Shown here: piece after piece, positions 44,388 to 53,264 of the stretch | How the letters are laid out: the number at the start of each line of letters is the position of its first letter | Position numbering within the stretch: the first letter of the stretch is position 1 | Assembly: GCA_022793995.1 (NCBI GenBank) | Contig: JAAWDY010000033.1 | Location: 1 to 64,000 of the forward strand | DNA from: Coprococcus sp. | GTDB lineage: Bacteria; Bacillota; Clostridia; Lachnospirales; Lachnospiraceae | Reading direction: 5' to 3' | DNA length: 64,000 nt | Notes under the pieces: generated by a model | Seen by the model: only the letters and a program-made list of their open reading frames with translations | The model's database searches: none | What the model was told of the DNA's origin: nothing | Position numbers and translations under genes: made by a program

Positions 44388-45330
44388 ATATGAGCGCCAT
44401 GCTTTTGAGGAGGTAGAGCCATACGGTAAGCGTAAACGCGCTCAGCATTGTGGTAAGCATTACGACGCTGGCGGAAAGCGTGCCTTCGTGCCCCATATTT
44501 CTTGCCATGACAAAACCGCTTACCGTGCTGGCGGATCCAAGCATCACCAATATCGCCACAAGTTCCTCCCGCCGGAATCCCATTGCAACCGCAATCGGAA
44601 GGAACAAGATGCAGAATCCCACTAATTTGATGAACGCGGCCACAAGTGCAGATTTTCCTTTGGCAAATGCTTTGCTAAAATCAATGGAGGCTCCCATCGC
44701 CATAAGTCCCAGCGGCGTCGCCGCCCCTCCAATACTGGAAATCGTTTTCCCCAGGATGGCGGGCATCGGAATTTGAAACGCAGACCACAAAAGCCCGCAG
44801 AGGATCGCGATGATGATTGGATTCGTCACAATCCCTTTTACCGTTTTCTTTATCATCTGCGAATCCATTTCATTTTGTCCCGGACGGAAAACGGAAAGCA
44901 CGACCACGGCCATAACGTTGTAAAGCGGTACACTTCCTATAATCATGAGCGGGGCCATCCCCGCGTTCCCATAAATGTTCTGGATAAAAGCGATCCCTAA
45001 GATCGCCGCGCTACTTCGGTAAGACGCCTGGATAAATTCACCCCGGATAGACTTATCCTTCCAAACACAGGAGATGGCCGTCGCGATCGCGATACTTGCA
45101 ACCGTCACACCAAAACAGAATAATACGAATTTGACATTCCATACCTTGTCAAAATCCACCGCTGCCAGATCGCTGAACACCAGTACCGGAAGCGGCGCCT
45201 GAAACACGAATTTATTCAGCCTGTCTGCAAAATCTTTGTCAAGCCACCCAAGCCTTCTGAACAAAAGTCCCAAAAGCATCATAAAGAATACCGGGAGCGT
45301 CGCATTCAAACTAAACAGTAAATTTTCCAT
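44386..45330 (-). CDS. AEC-family transporter
   Basis: A 314-residue membrane protein with 10 hydrophobic segments in two five-helix halves, of the auxin-efflux-carrier family. The LLFSLNATLPVFFMMLLGLLFRRLGWLD start is typical. Members carry malate, other organic acids or auxin-like compounds. The ATG at 45330 follows AAGGAGGG; a longer frame from 45408 does not. Confidence 0.88.
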   Translation of the reverse strand: MENLLFSLNATLPVFFMMLLGLLFRRLGWLDKDFADRLNKFVFQAPLPVLVFSDLAAVDFDKVWNVKFVLFCFGVTVASIAIATAISCVWKDKSIRGEFIQASYRSSAAILGIAFIQNIYGNAGMAPLMIIGSVPLYNVMAVVVLSVFRPGQNEMDSQMIKKTVKGIVTNPIIIAILCGLLWSAFQIPMPAILGKTISSIGGAATPLGLMAMGASIDFSKAFAKGKSALVAAFIKLVGFCILFLPIAVAMGFRREELVAILVMLGSASTVSGFVMARNMGHEGTLSASVVMLTTMLSAFTLTVWLYLLKSMALI

Positions 45331-45412
45331 CGGTCTTACCCTCCTTCTCTCTTCCCGTCTTATTTTAACACTTTTACGCGGGCAGGCAAGTGTTTTAATA
45401 ATCCGCAAGTCA

Positions 45413-45489
45413 CAACCGTATAGTTAGAAGCGCGATTCACAGCAGCCTGCCACACAAAATTCACAACTAATTCGCAAAACCTGCCGGCT
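45413..45489 (+). repeat. Diverged dispersed repeat
   Basis: The sequence from CAACCGTATAGTTAGAA through GCGATTCACAGCAGCCTGCC to AATTCGCAAAACCTGCC matches, with gaps and substitutions, 57095-57150, and in part 36455-36494. No coding capacity is seen. The copy at 57095 is half of an inverted-repeat element. Confidence 0.55.
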
Positions 45490-45544
45490 AGTAAATTTTC
45501 AGTCTTGAATTTTCTGCATAAATATATTATAATGACTTAGGTAT

Positions 45545-45619
45545 CGGGGTGTGGCTCAGTTTGGTCAGAGCGTACGGCTGGGGGCCGTGAGGCCGCAGGT
45601 TCGAATCCTGTCACCCCGA
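45545..45619 (+). tRNA. tRNA-Pro (anticodon GGG)
   Basis: A full cloverleaf: acceptor CGGGGTG/CACCCCG, D arm GCTC...GAGC, anticodon stem TACGG/CCGTG with loop CTGGGGG (anticodon GGG), T arm GGTTCGAATCC. CCA is not encoded. Confidence 0.93.
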
Positions 45620-45650
45620 TTTGTCCCATATATTTGATGGGACTTTTTTA

Positions 45651-45864
45651 TTTACATGATGCCAAGGTCAAAAGCCATAAACCACTGAGTGCTTGCACAC
45701 AAGTGGTTTTATGGCTTAATGACCCGCCCCGATATGAGGATAAAAGTGGAGCGAAAGCTCCACGATATCCGAATATTGGGCTGGATTGTGGGATTGCGTA
45801 GCACGGAACAATCCGTGTAGCATCATAGTTGGGGGCTTTTGACCCCAACATCATTTACATGATG
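45651..45864. repeat. MITE-like structured element flanked by 11-base direct repeats
   Basis: TTTACATGATG occurs exactly at 45651-45661 and 45854-45864. Inside it, perfect inverted repeats GGTCAAAAGCC (45666-45676) and GGCTTTTGACC (45834-45844) enclose three hairpins: AGCCATAAACCACT/AGTGGTTTTATGGCT (45673-45716), GTGGAGC-GAAA-GCTCCAC (45746-45763, a GNRA tetraloop) and CACGGA-ACAA-TCCGTG (45802-45817). It lies between tRNA-Pro and the broken MATE gene. It could be a non-autonomous element or a structured RNA. Confidence 0.7.
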
Positions 45865-45890
45865 TCAGGGGAAAAGGAGGCCGGACAGCC

Positions 45891-46783
45891 ATGGAAAAGA
45901 ATGATCTGACTACCCCATGGTCTTTGTCGGGATTGCCTGCATCCTTAACATTGTACTTGATTTCATTTTAGTCAAATATTTTTATCTGGGAGTTGCCGGC
46001 ACTGCCCTCGCCACCGTCATTTCACAGACCGTCAGTATGGTGATCGCCGTCATTTACCTCAAAAAGAAAGACTTTCTTTTTGATTTCCAGCTTTCGAGTT
46101 TCCGCCCGGTGGGAAGTATCGCCAAAAAACTGGCTCTCATCGGAATCCCGATTTCTTTTCAGGAACTAATGATCCGCATCTCCTTCCTGTATCTCATGCT
46201 GGTGATGAATAACTGCGGTGTATTCGCGGCGGCCGTAGTCGGCGTAAGTAGCAAATACGACGTATTCGCCATGCTCACCGGTACTTCCATGGCGAATGCC
46301 CTCGCCGCCATCACCGCCCAGAATATCGGTGCCGGAAGACCGGAACGCGCACGGAAATCTTTGTGGTACGGACTAGGATTCGCCGTCTTTGCCGCCTCGT
46401 TGTTCTGGTTTTGGGCACAGCTTAGCCCTGAGTCCATGATTAGTCTCTTTATCAATGACCCGAATGTCATTGCCGCTGGAGTCCCCTTTTTCCGCTCCTG
46501 TAGCTACGATTATATCCTAGTCACCTTCGTCTTCTGCCTGAACGGATACTTAAACGGACGCCAGAAAACAGTGTGGACCATGCTCAGTTCCAGCGTCGGC
46601 GCGCTGTTCCTTCGGATTCCCATGGTCGGTCTGTTCGGGAAATATTTCGGAAATGATCTTGGCATGCTCGGGAAGATCGCTCCTGCCGTATCCGGAATCA
46701 TGGCGTGCTATACGTTGGCGTATGTACTGTTTGAAAGCCGTTTCTGTTCACTTCGTTCACAGGAGGAGAAAAAACAAAAATAA
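45891..46783 (+). pseudogene. MATE transporter with a large internal deletion
   Basis: A ribosome binding site (AAAGGAGG) and an ATG at 45891 begin MEKNDLTT, the usual start of a MATE pump. The frame then shifts and, from 45917, continues as the last 288 residues of a MATE protein (from VFVGIACILNIVLDFILV to the end). Around 160 residues of the N-terminal half are missing at the junction, and the two parts are in different frames. The remaining C-terminal half has intact helices, but no transporter is likely. The break sits next to the structured element ending at 45864. Confidence 0.85.
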
Positions 46784-46823
46784 ATGCTTGCTTTTTTCTG
46801 AACTCGTGGTATACTGGATTCAT

Positions 46824-46894
46824 GCAGATATAGTTCATTGGTAGAATGCTAGCTTCCCAAGCTGGAGAGGCGGGTTCGATTCCCGTTATCTGCT
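46824..46894 (+). tRNA. tRNA-Gly (anticodon CCC)
   Basis: Acceptor GCAGATA/TATCTGC, a CTAGC/GCTGG anticodon stem with loop TTCCCAA (anticodon CCC), and T arm GGTTCGATTCC. CCA is not encoded. The tRNA-Gly(TCC) at 33877 is its isoacceptor. Confidence 0.93.
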
Positions 46895-46906
46895 CTTAAT
46901 GAAAAT

Positions 46907-46957
46907 AGCCGCAAATCTAGGATTTCCAGTAAAATCAATGGTTTGCGGCTGTTTTTT
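46907..46957 (+). terminator. Terminator after tRNA-Gly
   Basis: AGCCGCAAA pairs with TTTGCGGCT (9 bp) across a 26-base loop, followed by GTTTTTT. Confidence 0.85.
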
Positions 46958-47082
46958 ATTCCTGTTTTTCCGCGTGACCTGTGACAGTAAACCCCGCACT
47001 GCCGGACACATACTTCAATCATAGGCATCCCTCCTTAAAAATGGGTATAAGAAAACCACTCACTCCGCAGAATGGGTGGTAT

Positions 47083-47244
47083 CTATTCTTCTTCATATTT
47101 TATTCCGTTGTTACATTCATTTTCTTCCGGCTCCCATTGAATTTTCATTGGAATCCCATTTGGAAACGCCTCACAGGTTTCTTTTTTGGTCTCTGCATCG
47201 TATCGATATTTTTTACAAAACTCACACTTTGGCAATGTTAACAT
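47083..47244 (-). CDS. Small Cys-rich phage-associated protein
   Basis: A 53-residue protein beginning MLTLPKCEFCKKY, with a CxxC pair, ETCEAFPNGIP and a final GIKYEEE. This Cys-x2-Cys...C-x-AFP-x-GIP pattern recurs in short proteins beside phage head and toxin genes in Firmicutes; function unknown. AAGGTGG precedes the ATG at a 7-base spacing. It is downstream of the MuF remnant and could be an immunity or accessory protein. A hairpin (ACCACTCACT/AGAATGGGTGGT, 47056-47080) follows it, and a near copy of that hairpin is at 48470. Confidence 0.7.
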   Translation of the reverse strand: MLTLPKCEFCKKYRYDAETKKETCEAFPNGIPMKIQWEPEENECNNGIKYEEE

Positions 47245-47335
47245 TACTTTTTCCACCTTTCTATGTAAGCTCTTACAAGCACTTCTGCCTCTAAGGGAAT
47301 CTTTTCTTTATTTCTAAATCTGACAAATACTTCTA

Positions 47336-47542
47336 CTAAAGATTCACCATAATATCATACTCATTATATAACATCCCTGCACAATCCGACTCTCGTAGCT
47401 TGTCAAGCTCTTCTCCATTTTCCATCTGTGCTCTCTCGACAAATTCATAAAGCTTTTTAAGCTCCTCCACAGTTGTCCATCCTTCATTTATTACATCAAT
47501 TATTTCCTGCGCTGTATATCTCTTTTCTCCGCTATTTTTCAT
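47336..47542 (-). CDS. Small hypothetical protein, possible immunity protein
   Basis: A 68-residue acidic protein with a predicted helix-rich start (YTAQEIIDVINEGWTTVEELKKLYEFVERA). I do not recognise its family. It lies between the MuF-type toxin remnant and the Cys-rich gene on the same strand, where an immunity gene would be expected. The ribosome binding site (AAGAG next to the ATG) is weak. Confidence 0.5.
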   Translation of the reverse strand: MKNSGEKRYTAQEIIDVINEGWTTVEELKKLYEFVERAQMENGEELDKLRESDCAGMLYNEYDIMVNL

Positions 47543-47679
47543 CTCTTAATTAATTCTCCCGTATATAGTTCCTAAATCTTCCAATAGAGATACTTGTGTT
47601 GATACATCTACTAAATCATAATCCATAATATCATAAACTATCTTTTCGATGTAATTATATCATTTAGAAAAGAAATAGC

Positions 47680-48476
47680 AAATAAATTTTTGCAAATTCT
47701 TTTAAACTGTAGTCAGTTAACGAGGCTATTCGTTTTAAAGCATCCACTTGCCTAATATAAGTTGGATTAAAAGGAATTCTGCTATCCTCACAGATCAACT
47801 CTGCCAACAACTTAGTTGTCCCATCGTTAATACTCATATTCACAAATTTTTCTAGTTCTGTTACCTTACCCTACCATACTTTGTCCTGCAATGTAACAGC
47901 TCATGAATTTTGGTTTTTAGCGGGGCTTTACTCGTAAGTCTGATATCGCCAGTCTTTCTGTTCGTTTTTCCATTTGATTTCATTTCATCATCAATCGTCA
48001 CTTTTCCCGACCACCGTGATTTATTCTTTGTATATTTGTCAATCAAAGAATTAATTTTATTCATTTGTATCAATAAATCTAGCTCATTTTCAATTTATTT
48101 TGCTTCTTTTGATAGCTGATATAAACTATTTCTACCATTTGTTTTTCTCACATCAAAATCTTCTTCATCGAAATCGTTTTTAGTCTTTTTCTCCTTCTCC
48201 CGCTCTTCCGTCGTGCCGCCTTTATCCAGGAAATCCAGCCACTTCTCAGACTCCTCGCTACCATCATACGCCGCCACAGAACATCTGCGGTTTGGATGTA
48301 TGGACGGCGAGCTTCCGCGGGTTCTTCCCCTGGACCAGCCCCTCCTGCCAAAGCTTGGACAGCTCCGGCTTCATCATATCCTGGTACATCCAGATCCGGC
48401 CGGAATACTGGGCATTATGGAAGGAAGCATTTACGATCGCATGGACCGTTCCGCATAATATGCATAAGAAAACCAC
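47680..48476 (-). pseudogene. Phage minor head protein fragment with HELLH toxin-like C-terminus, frameshifted
   Basis: Pieces in three frames join as one protein. HAIVNASFHNAQYSGRIW and GLVQGKNPRKLAVH (48476-48290) are from a phage minor head (SPP1 gp7/MuF) domain. They are followed by a variable linker (YDGSEESEKWLDFLDKGGTTEE) and a metallopeptidase-like tip with IHELLHCRTKYG (47890 region). After a frameshift near 47870, the tip continues as VTELEKFVNMSINDGTTKLL to the stop near 47680. This is the layout of a MuF polymorphic toxin, now broken by at least two frameshifts and an in-frame stop (TAA near 48097). Confidence 0.7.
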
Positions 48477-48623
48477 TCACTCTGCGTAGAATGGGTGACT
48501 TTATTCTTCAAATTCTTTTTCCCAATTATCTTCATCATCTTCATCCAAAATAAACACTGTGTCTTCCGAATAATCATCAAAACTTTTATCGCCCGGAAGC
48601 TCTGATATCTTTATCTTCCTTTT

Positions 48624-49076
48624 TTATTCATCAAACATTTCTCTCCCAAATTCAAGCCCCATTTGTTTTACAAAAACTCGGTTATAGCTTTCTGAACTTC
48701 TCAAAAATCGTTCTGCCTTATTTATTGTACCACTTTTATATAATTCCTGATACTGTTTTTTTATTCTTTGTCGAACTTTTATAAACTCATTTTTCAATTC
48801 CTCAGAAGTTATGCTTGATTTTTCAAATGTTTCTGTCCTGCGTATATAATACACCCCGTTTGCTGTTATCGCTCGCATTTCTTGGAGTTCCAACTTATTA
48901 AAAAGAACCCGATCTTCTATTGAAAATGCTCCTCCCGATGGGTGATTATGAGATACGATCTTACCCTTCATCCGTTTCAACAATCTTTTTGTAAAGTACA
49001 CGTTTTCCTCATTCACACGTTTGGTAAAAACATAGTTCCCTTTTTCATCATACAAGAATTCATTCCGCTCAAACAA
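48624..49076 (-). pseudogene. Second toxin-like C-terminal cassette (HNHPSG domain)
   Basis: A 150-codon frame starting MFERNEFLYDEKG, with KIVSHNHPSGGAFSIEDRVLFNKLELQEMRAITANGVYYI, a JAB-like/phage-tip sequence, then a helical tail. This domain is normally attached to the C-terminus of a phage minor head protein. Here the N-terminal part is missing, as for a displaced toxin tip. Downstream (about 48496-48606, minus strand) is a short acidic reading frame ending WEKEFEE with no standard start, possibly a remnant immunity gene. Confidence 0.6.
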
Positions 49077-49385
49077 CTATTTCTGGGCCTCTGTCTGCAC
49101 CCTGGCAAGCACCTACACATCTGGCGTTCCGCATTCCATTTTGATACGCCGAAGTAAATCCCTTTACATGCCATAGCGGATAACGCAGAGAAAAACTGTA
49201 GTCCCTAAGACTGATATCCCTGGATTCCTTCAGCGCCGACTCCCCGTCGGCAGGTCCGGCAAACATTGTTTCCCGGTGATTGTCTCTCTTGCTGTCTTTC
49301 TATTCTATTCCAGTCCATCCTCCTTGCTATTTTCTACCCGAAAACCATCACTGGCTGTTAAGCGTTTTTTCTGCGCTTGACGTTC
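49077..49385. other. Gene-poor stretch with an unassigned fragment
   Basis: A 65-codon minus-strand frame (49069-49266) is possibly a further fragment of a phage-derived protein, but I do not recognise it. The rest up to the marR promoter shows no gene, RNA or repeat I can support. Confidence 0.35.
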
Positions 49386-49448
49386 TTGACAATGGTACGA
49401 AATCATACTATAATACATAACGTTTATGTGATAGTATGATTTCATACC
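49386..49448 (+). promoter_or_regulatory. marR promoter embedded in an inverted-repeat operator
   Basis: TTGACA (49386-49391), 17 bases, then TATAAT (49409-49414) form a consensus sigma-A promoter. GAAATCATACTAT (49399-49411) and its perfect inverse ATAGTATGATTTC (49431-49443) flank it, covering the -10 and the start site. This suits autoregulation by the MarR protein that follows. Confidence 0.8.
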
Positions 49449-49462
49449 AAAGGAGATTTCAA

Positions 49463-49909
49463 ATGAAAACTTATATTTCAAAAGAGATGAAACGCTATAA
49501 CCATTTGCTCAGTGAAATGGATTCCGTATACCATGAAATGTCCCTTAAGCTGGGAGTGTCCGACAGTGCGATGATTATCCTTTATACCATCTGCAACAAC
49601 GGGGACTGCTGCCTTCTCCAGGAAATCTGCCGGCTCTCAGGAATCAGCAAACAGACGGTCAATTCCGCGCTCCGCAAGCTAGAAGCGGATGGTATCGTAT
49701 ATCTGAAGCCGTCCGGCGCTAAGAATAAGATGGTTTATCTGACCGACGCCGGAAAACATCTGGCCCAGCGCACAGCGGTACGGATTATCGAGGCCGAAAA
49801 CGACATATTTGCATCCTGGTCCCGGGAAGATGTCGCTCGATATCTGGAACTAACCGAACAATTTCTCACAGCGCTCAGTGAAAAGTCAAAGCAAATGCAG
49901 AAAGAATGA
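49463..49909 (+). CDS. MarR-family transcriptional regulator
   Basis: A 148-residue winged-helix repressor. The recognition helix is in EICRLSGISKQTVNSALRKLEADG, and the wing in KNKMVYLTDAGKH. The ATG at 49463 follows AAAGGAG; a frame from 49436 has no site. It controls, most likely, itself and the MATE pump 44 bases downstream through the inverted repeat over its promoter. The inducing compound is unknown. Confidence 0.93.
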   Translation: MKTYISKEMKRYNHLLSEMDSVYHEMSLKLGVSDSAMIILYTICNNGDCCLLQEICRLSGISKQTVNSALRKLEADGIVYLKPSGAKNKMVYLTDAGKHLAQRTAVRIIEAENDIFASWSREDVARYLELTEQFLTALSEKSKQMQKE

Positions 49910-49953
49910 ATTAACAGACATAGGATTTAGCAGAAAACATAATGGAGATAAAA

Positions 49954-51285
49954 ATGAGGATTCAATTATCAGACCATTTTAATTACAAAAGACTTTTACG
50001 CTACACACTGCCCTCCATCATCATGCTGGTATTTACATCGATTTACGGTGTGGTGGACGGCTTTTTTGTGTCAAATTTTGCCGGTAAAACGCCGTTCACT
50101 GCTGTAAACTTCATCATGCCCTTTTTAATGATCCTGGGTTCTTTTGGATTCATGTTCGGCACCGGCGGCGGTGCCCTCATTGCTAAAACTCTGGGGGAGG
50201 GAAAGCCCAGGATGGCGAATGATTTGTTTTCCCTCATCGTCTATACATCCGCTGTCTGTGGCATCGTCCTTGCGGCCCTTGGAATCCTTTTTATCCGCCC
50301 TCTGACCTCAATGCTGGGAGCCGACGGACAACTTCTTGAGGACAGTGTCGTTTACGGACGAATTATTTTACTTGCCATTCCGGCGTATATCCTTCAATAT
50401 GAATTTCAATGCCTGTTTGCGACAGCCGGGAAGCCGACTCTCGGACTCTGTGTGACCATGGCAGCGGGTCTTACCAATATCGTACTTGACGCCCTTTTCG
50501 TGGCAGTACTACATCTCAGCCTTTGCGGCGCGGCGGCGGCGACAGCCGTCAGCCAGTATATCGGCGGCATTATTCCGCTCATTTACTTTGCACGCCCCAA
50601 CAAAAGCCTGCTTCGCCTAGGGAAAACCCACTTCAACGGCAGATGGCTAAAGAATACCTGTATCAACGGCTCCTCCGAGCTTACGAGCAATATTTCCATG
50701 TCCCTCGTGAGTATGCTCTACAATTTCCAACTGCTGAAATACGCTGGGGAGGATGGCGTCGCGGCATATGGTGTGCTCATGTATGTCAGCCTGGTATTCC
50801 AGGCAGTATTTATCGGCTACTCCGTCGGGAGCGCTCCTGTTATCAGCTATCATTACGGTGCACAGAACCATGACGAGCTAAAAAGCCTGTTGAAGAAAAG
50901 CCTGATTCTGATCGGTTTATTCTCTGTCGTTATGTTTGCATCCGCAAATCTTCTCGCAGAGCCGCTTTCCTATATCTTTGTAGGCTATGACGACGGTCTG
51001 TTCCGTTTGACGCTCCGCGGATTTATGATTTTTTCTTTTTCTTTTTTGTTCTCAGGACACGCCATTTTCAGCTCCTCCTTCTTCACGGCGCTGAATGACG
51101 GACTTGTTTCTGCGGCGATCTCCTTTTTGCGGACCTTTGTATTTGAAGTCGCCGCCGTCCTGATTTTTCCGCTGATTTGGGGCATAGACGGCATCTGGCT
51201 CTCCACCGTCTCCGTTGAAGTGATGGCCGTGGCAGTGGCAACGGTATTCTTGAAGGTAAAACGGAAGAAGTATCGATATTATTAG
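49954..51285 (+). CDS. MATE-family efflux transporter
   Basis: A 443-residue pump with 12 hydrophobic segments. LPSIIMLVFTSIYGVVDGFFVSNFAGK begins the first half and SVGSAPVISYHYGAQNHDELKSLLKKS the second. Two ATGs are possible; the second (49954) follows GGAGATAAAA. It follows marR, so it is probably induced by compounds that release MarR. The MATE pump at 35052 and the broken one at 45891 are distinct relatives. Confidence 0.92.
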   Translation: MRIQLSDHFNYKRLLRYTLPSIIMLVFTSIYGVVDGFFVSNFAGKTPFTAVNFIMPFLMILGSFGFMFGTGGGALIAKTLGEGKPRMANDLFSLIVYTSAVCGIVLAALGILFIRPLTSMLGADGQLLEDSVVYGRIILLAIPAYILQYEFQCLFATAGKPTLGLCVTMAAGLTNIVLDALFVAVLHLSLCGAAAATAVSQYIGGIIPLIYFARPNKSLLRLGKTHFNGRWLKNTCINGSSELTSNISMSLVSMLYNFQLLKYAGEDGVAAYGVLMYVSLVFQAVFIGYSVGSAPVISYHYGAQNHDELKSLLKKSLILIGLFSVVMFASANLLAEPLSYIFVGYDDGLFRLTLRGFMIFSFSFLFSGHAIFSSSFFTALNDGLVSAAISFLRTFVFEVAAVLIFPLIWGIDGIWLSTVSVEVMAVAVATVFLKVKRKKYRYY

Positions 51286-51307
51286 AACTCACCGAACGCT
51301 CCACAAA

Positions 51308-51352
51308 AAGCTGCGGGATGGACCTTCCTCCCCATCCCGCAGCCTTTTCCAT
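51308..51352 (+). terminator. Terminator of the marR-MATE operon
   Basis: AGCTGCGGGATGG pairs with CCATCCCGCAGC (with a slight offset), followed by a CTTTTCC run. Confidence 0.8.
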
Positions 51353-51376
51353 TCTTTCACGATCTTTCCCCGTCCG

Positions 51377-52049
51377 TCACCATTCCATTTCCCGCAGTTT
51401 CCCCTTAATCAGCGGCCGAAACTCCATCTGCCCGAGTATGTCGCGCCCCAAATCGACCCCCGGTGCAATCTCGGCCAACATCACGCCGTCTTTCGTCAGT
51501 TCAAATACAGCCCTCTCGGTAACGATCATCCCTTTTTGCCTTCCCATCTCCCGGAAATAACGCCCGGAAAAGGTGATCTGTTCCACCTCCCGGCAAAATT
51601 TCTTAACCTTTCCTTCCCTCAGGATTTTCAGTTTCCCGTCCTGCACCGCCACTTCCAGCCCTCCGGTGGTGAACGTCCCCACAAAACACACTCTCTTCGC
51701 GTTCTGCGTGATATTAATGAATCCGCCCGGTCCAGTGATTTTCCCGTTATATTTGGAAACGTTGACGTTTCCATGCTGGTCGAACTGGGCGCCTCCAAGA
51801 CAGGCGAAATCAATCCCCCGCCGTCGTAATATATGCAGCCTGGTTCATCCTCGCCCCTTCGACTCTGGGAGCCACAAAAGTATGCAGCCCCGTCCCGGTT
51901 ACCACCCCTGGTTTTCCTCCCGCGATCGCGCGGAACATCTGGCACAGGACGCCCTGGGGCACCAGATAAGCGGGAAACTGATCTGACGCCACCAGAGACG
52001 ACAGCCTCCCCGCCATACTTAAATTCGAGGCATACAGCCTTCCCACCAT
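51377..52049 (-). pseudogene. Acyl-CoA:acetate CoA-transferase remnant
   Basis: The C-terminal piece matches the fused-chain family (propionate/YdiF type): FACLGGAQFDQHGNVNVS, GGFINITQNAKRVCFVGTFTTGG and APGVDLGRDILGQMEFRP. The N-terminal remnant (from about 52049) has the conserved AYLVPQGVL and GTFVAPRVEGARMN. The residues between, normally about 250, are missing, and the two pieces are in different frames. The 5' end is cut at about 52060, next to the IS21 remnant. Confidence 0.82.
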
Positions 52050-52092
52050 TTTCGGATGCCTTTCCCTTGGCGAGTATTATTCCGTTGCCATC

Positions 52093-52926
52093 ATGCCCAC
52101 AGGTGTCAAAAAGCCGAAGCAGAAAGCAAGCGTTGAAGGTTCTGTGGGTAAGATCGCCACGGCTGTCATCGCAAAACTCAGGAACGATGTATTCACGTCA
52201 TTAGCCGCATTAAATGCCGGTATCCGAAAAGCAGTAAAAGAATTCAATGATAAGCCTTTCCCAAAACGCCCCGGCAGCCGCCGGAGCATCTTTGAAACGG
52301 AAGAAAAGCCATATCTAAGAACCCTGCCGCTGATCCCCTATGAAGTCTGTGACTGGTCTTACGGGCATAAAGTCGGCAGCAACTCCCATATATGGTGGAA
52401 CAAAGGCCAGTATCCCGTTCCATACAAGTATATCGGGTGCAAGGCGGATGTCAAATTTAACAGCCATCTTGTATTTATCTATTATAATAGGGCAGAGATA
52501 GCAAGGCATCCGATACTTCCCAGACATATGGCAAACGGCATACGGACCGAGCAGGCCCATCTGCCATTCCCGCTCCGGAAAAATCGGTCAGTGGATGCCC
52601 TGCGCGACAGGGCAAGGGAAACAGGCCCCAAACCCTTTGAAGTAATCCGCAGGATGTTTGACGAGGCAAAAGTAGAAGAACCGCCCATGCAGACGGCAGG
52701 AGCCATACTTTCCATAGCTGACATCTATTCACCCCAGCTCCTTGAAAAAGCATGTGATAAAGCGCTCAGACAGTACCATATGCCTTATTATAAGACCATC
52801 TATTCCAATGCAAAGAGCATAAACCGTGCAAAAGAACTTACAGAGTTTAAGGAAAACAATAAAAAATCCGGTATTGTCAGAGGCGCGGATTACTACAGAA
52901 AAGGAGAGACAACAAATGAACATTGA
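52093..52926 (+). pseudogene. istA: IS21 transposase IstA, N-terminally truncated
   Basis: The 277 codons match the C-terminal half of IstA: AVKEFNDKPFPKRPGSRRSIFETEEKPYLRTLP, the zinc/beta-barrel region and KACDKALRQYHMPYYKTIYS. The helix-turn-helix and most of the DDE catalytic core that would precede it are absent, so it is inactive. Confidence 0.8.
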
Positions 52927-53112
52927 AATAAAAAAGAGTTTATCGGTATTGGGACTTGGCGACCTTGCAAGGATCATAGAAATGCAGGAAAAAGATATAA
53001 AGCTTGTGGATTTAAGCTACGAAAAGCGTCTGGAACTGCTCCTTGAAACACGGATACAGGAACGCGAGAACAAAAGAAGCTGAAAAGGCTTGTCGACGAG
53101 ATAGAAACATAA
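52915..53112 (+). pseudogene. istB: IS21 helper ATPase IstB, truncated and frameshifted
   Basis: An ATG overlapping the istA end opens a frame with the typical IstB start (LSVLGLGDLARIIEMQEKD, RLELLLETRIQERENKR). After 56 codons it meets a TGA, while the expected KLKRLVDEI continues one frame over to a stop at about 53112. The AAA domain is missing. Confidence 0.8.
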
Positions 53113-53264
53113 TCATCTGAACATGCTAGACCTAATATTGCCTCTGTTGTATTTTCAAGCGACAGGGGCAGTATTACGATATCTTGTGTCTGGGGTGGCT
53201 CTCAAGGAAGAAATTTCCGGGTGGCTCTCAAGCGGGAAACTGGTGGCTCCCAAGGGGGATAATA

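Larger units (their letters stand above)
52088..53258 (+). mobile_element. IS21-family remnant
   Basis: An istA-like gene without its start and an istB-like gene cut short overlap by 12 bases as in IS21. The right end carries three copies of GGTGGCTCTCAAG (53194-53206, 53220-53232, 53242-53254, the last with one change), which are likely transposase-binding repeats. The left end is not identifiable. The element lies between a broken CoA-transferase gene and a broken GrdB-like gene, so it may have caused or followed both losses. Confidence 0.75.
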
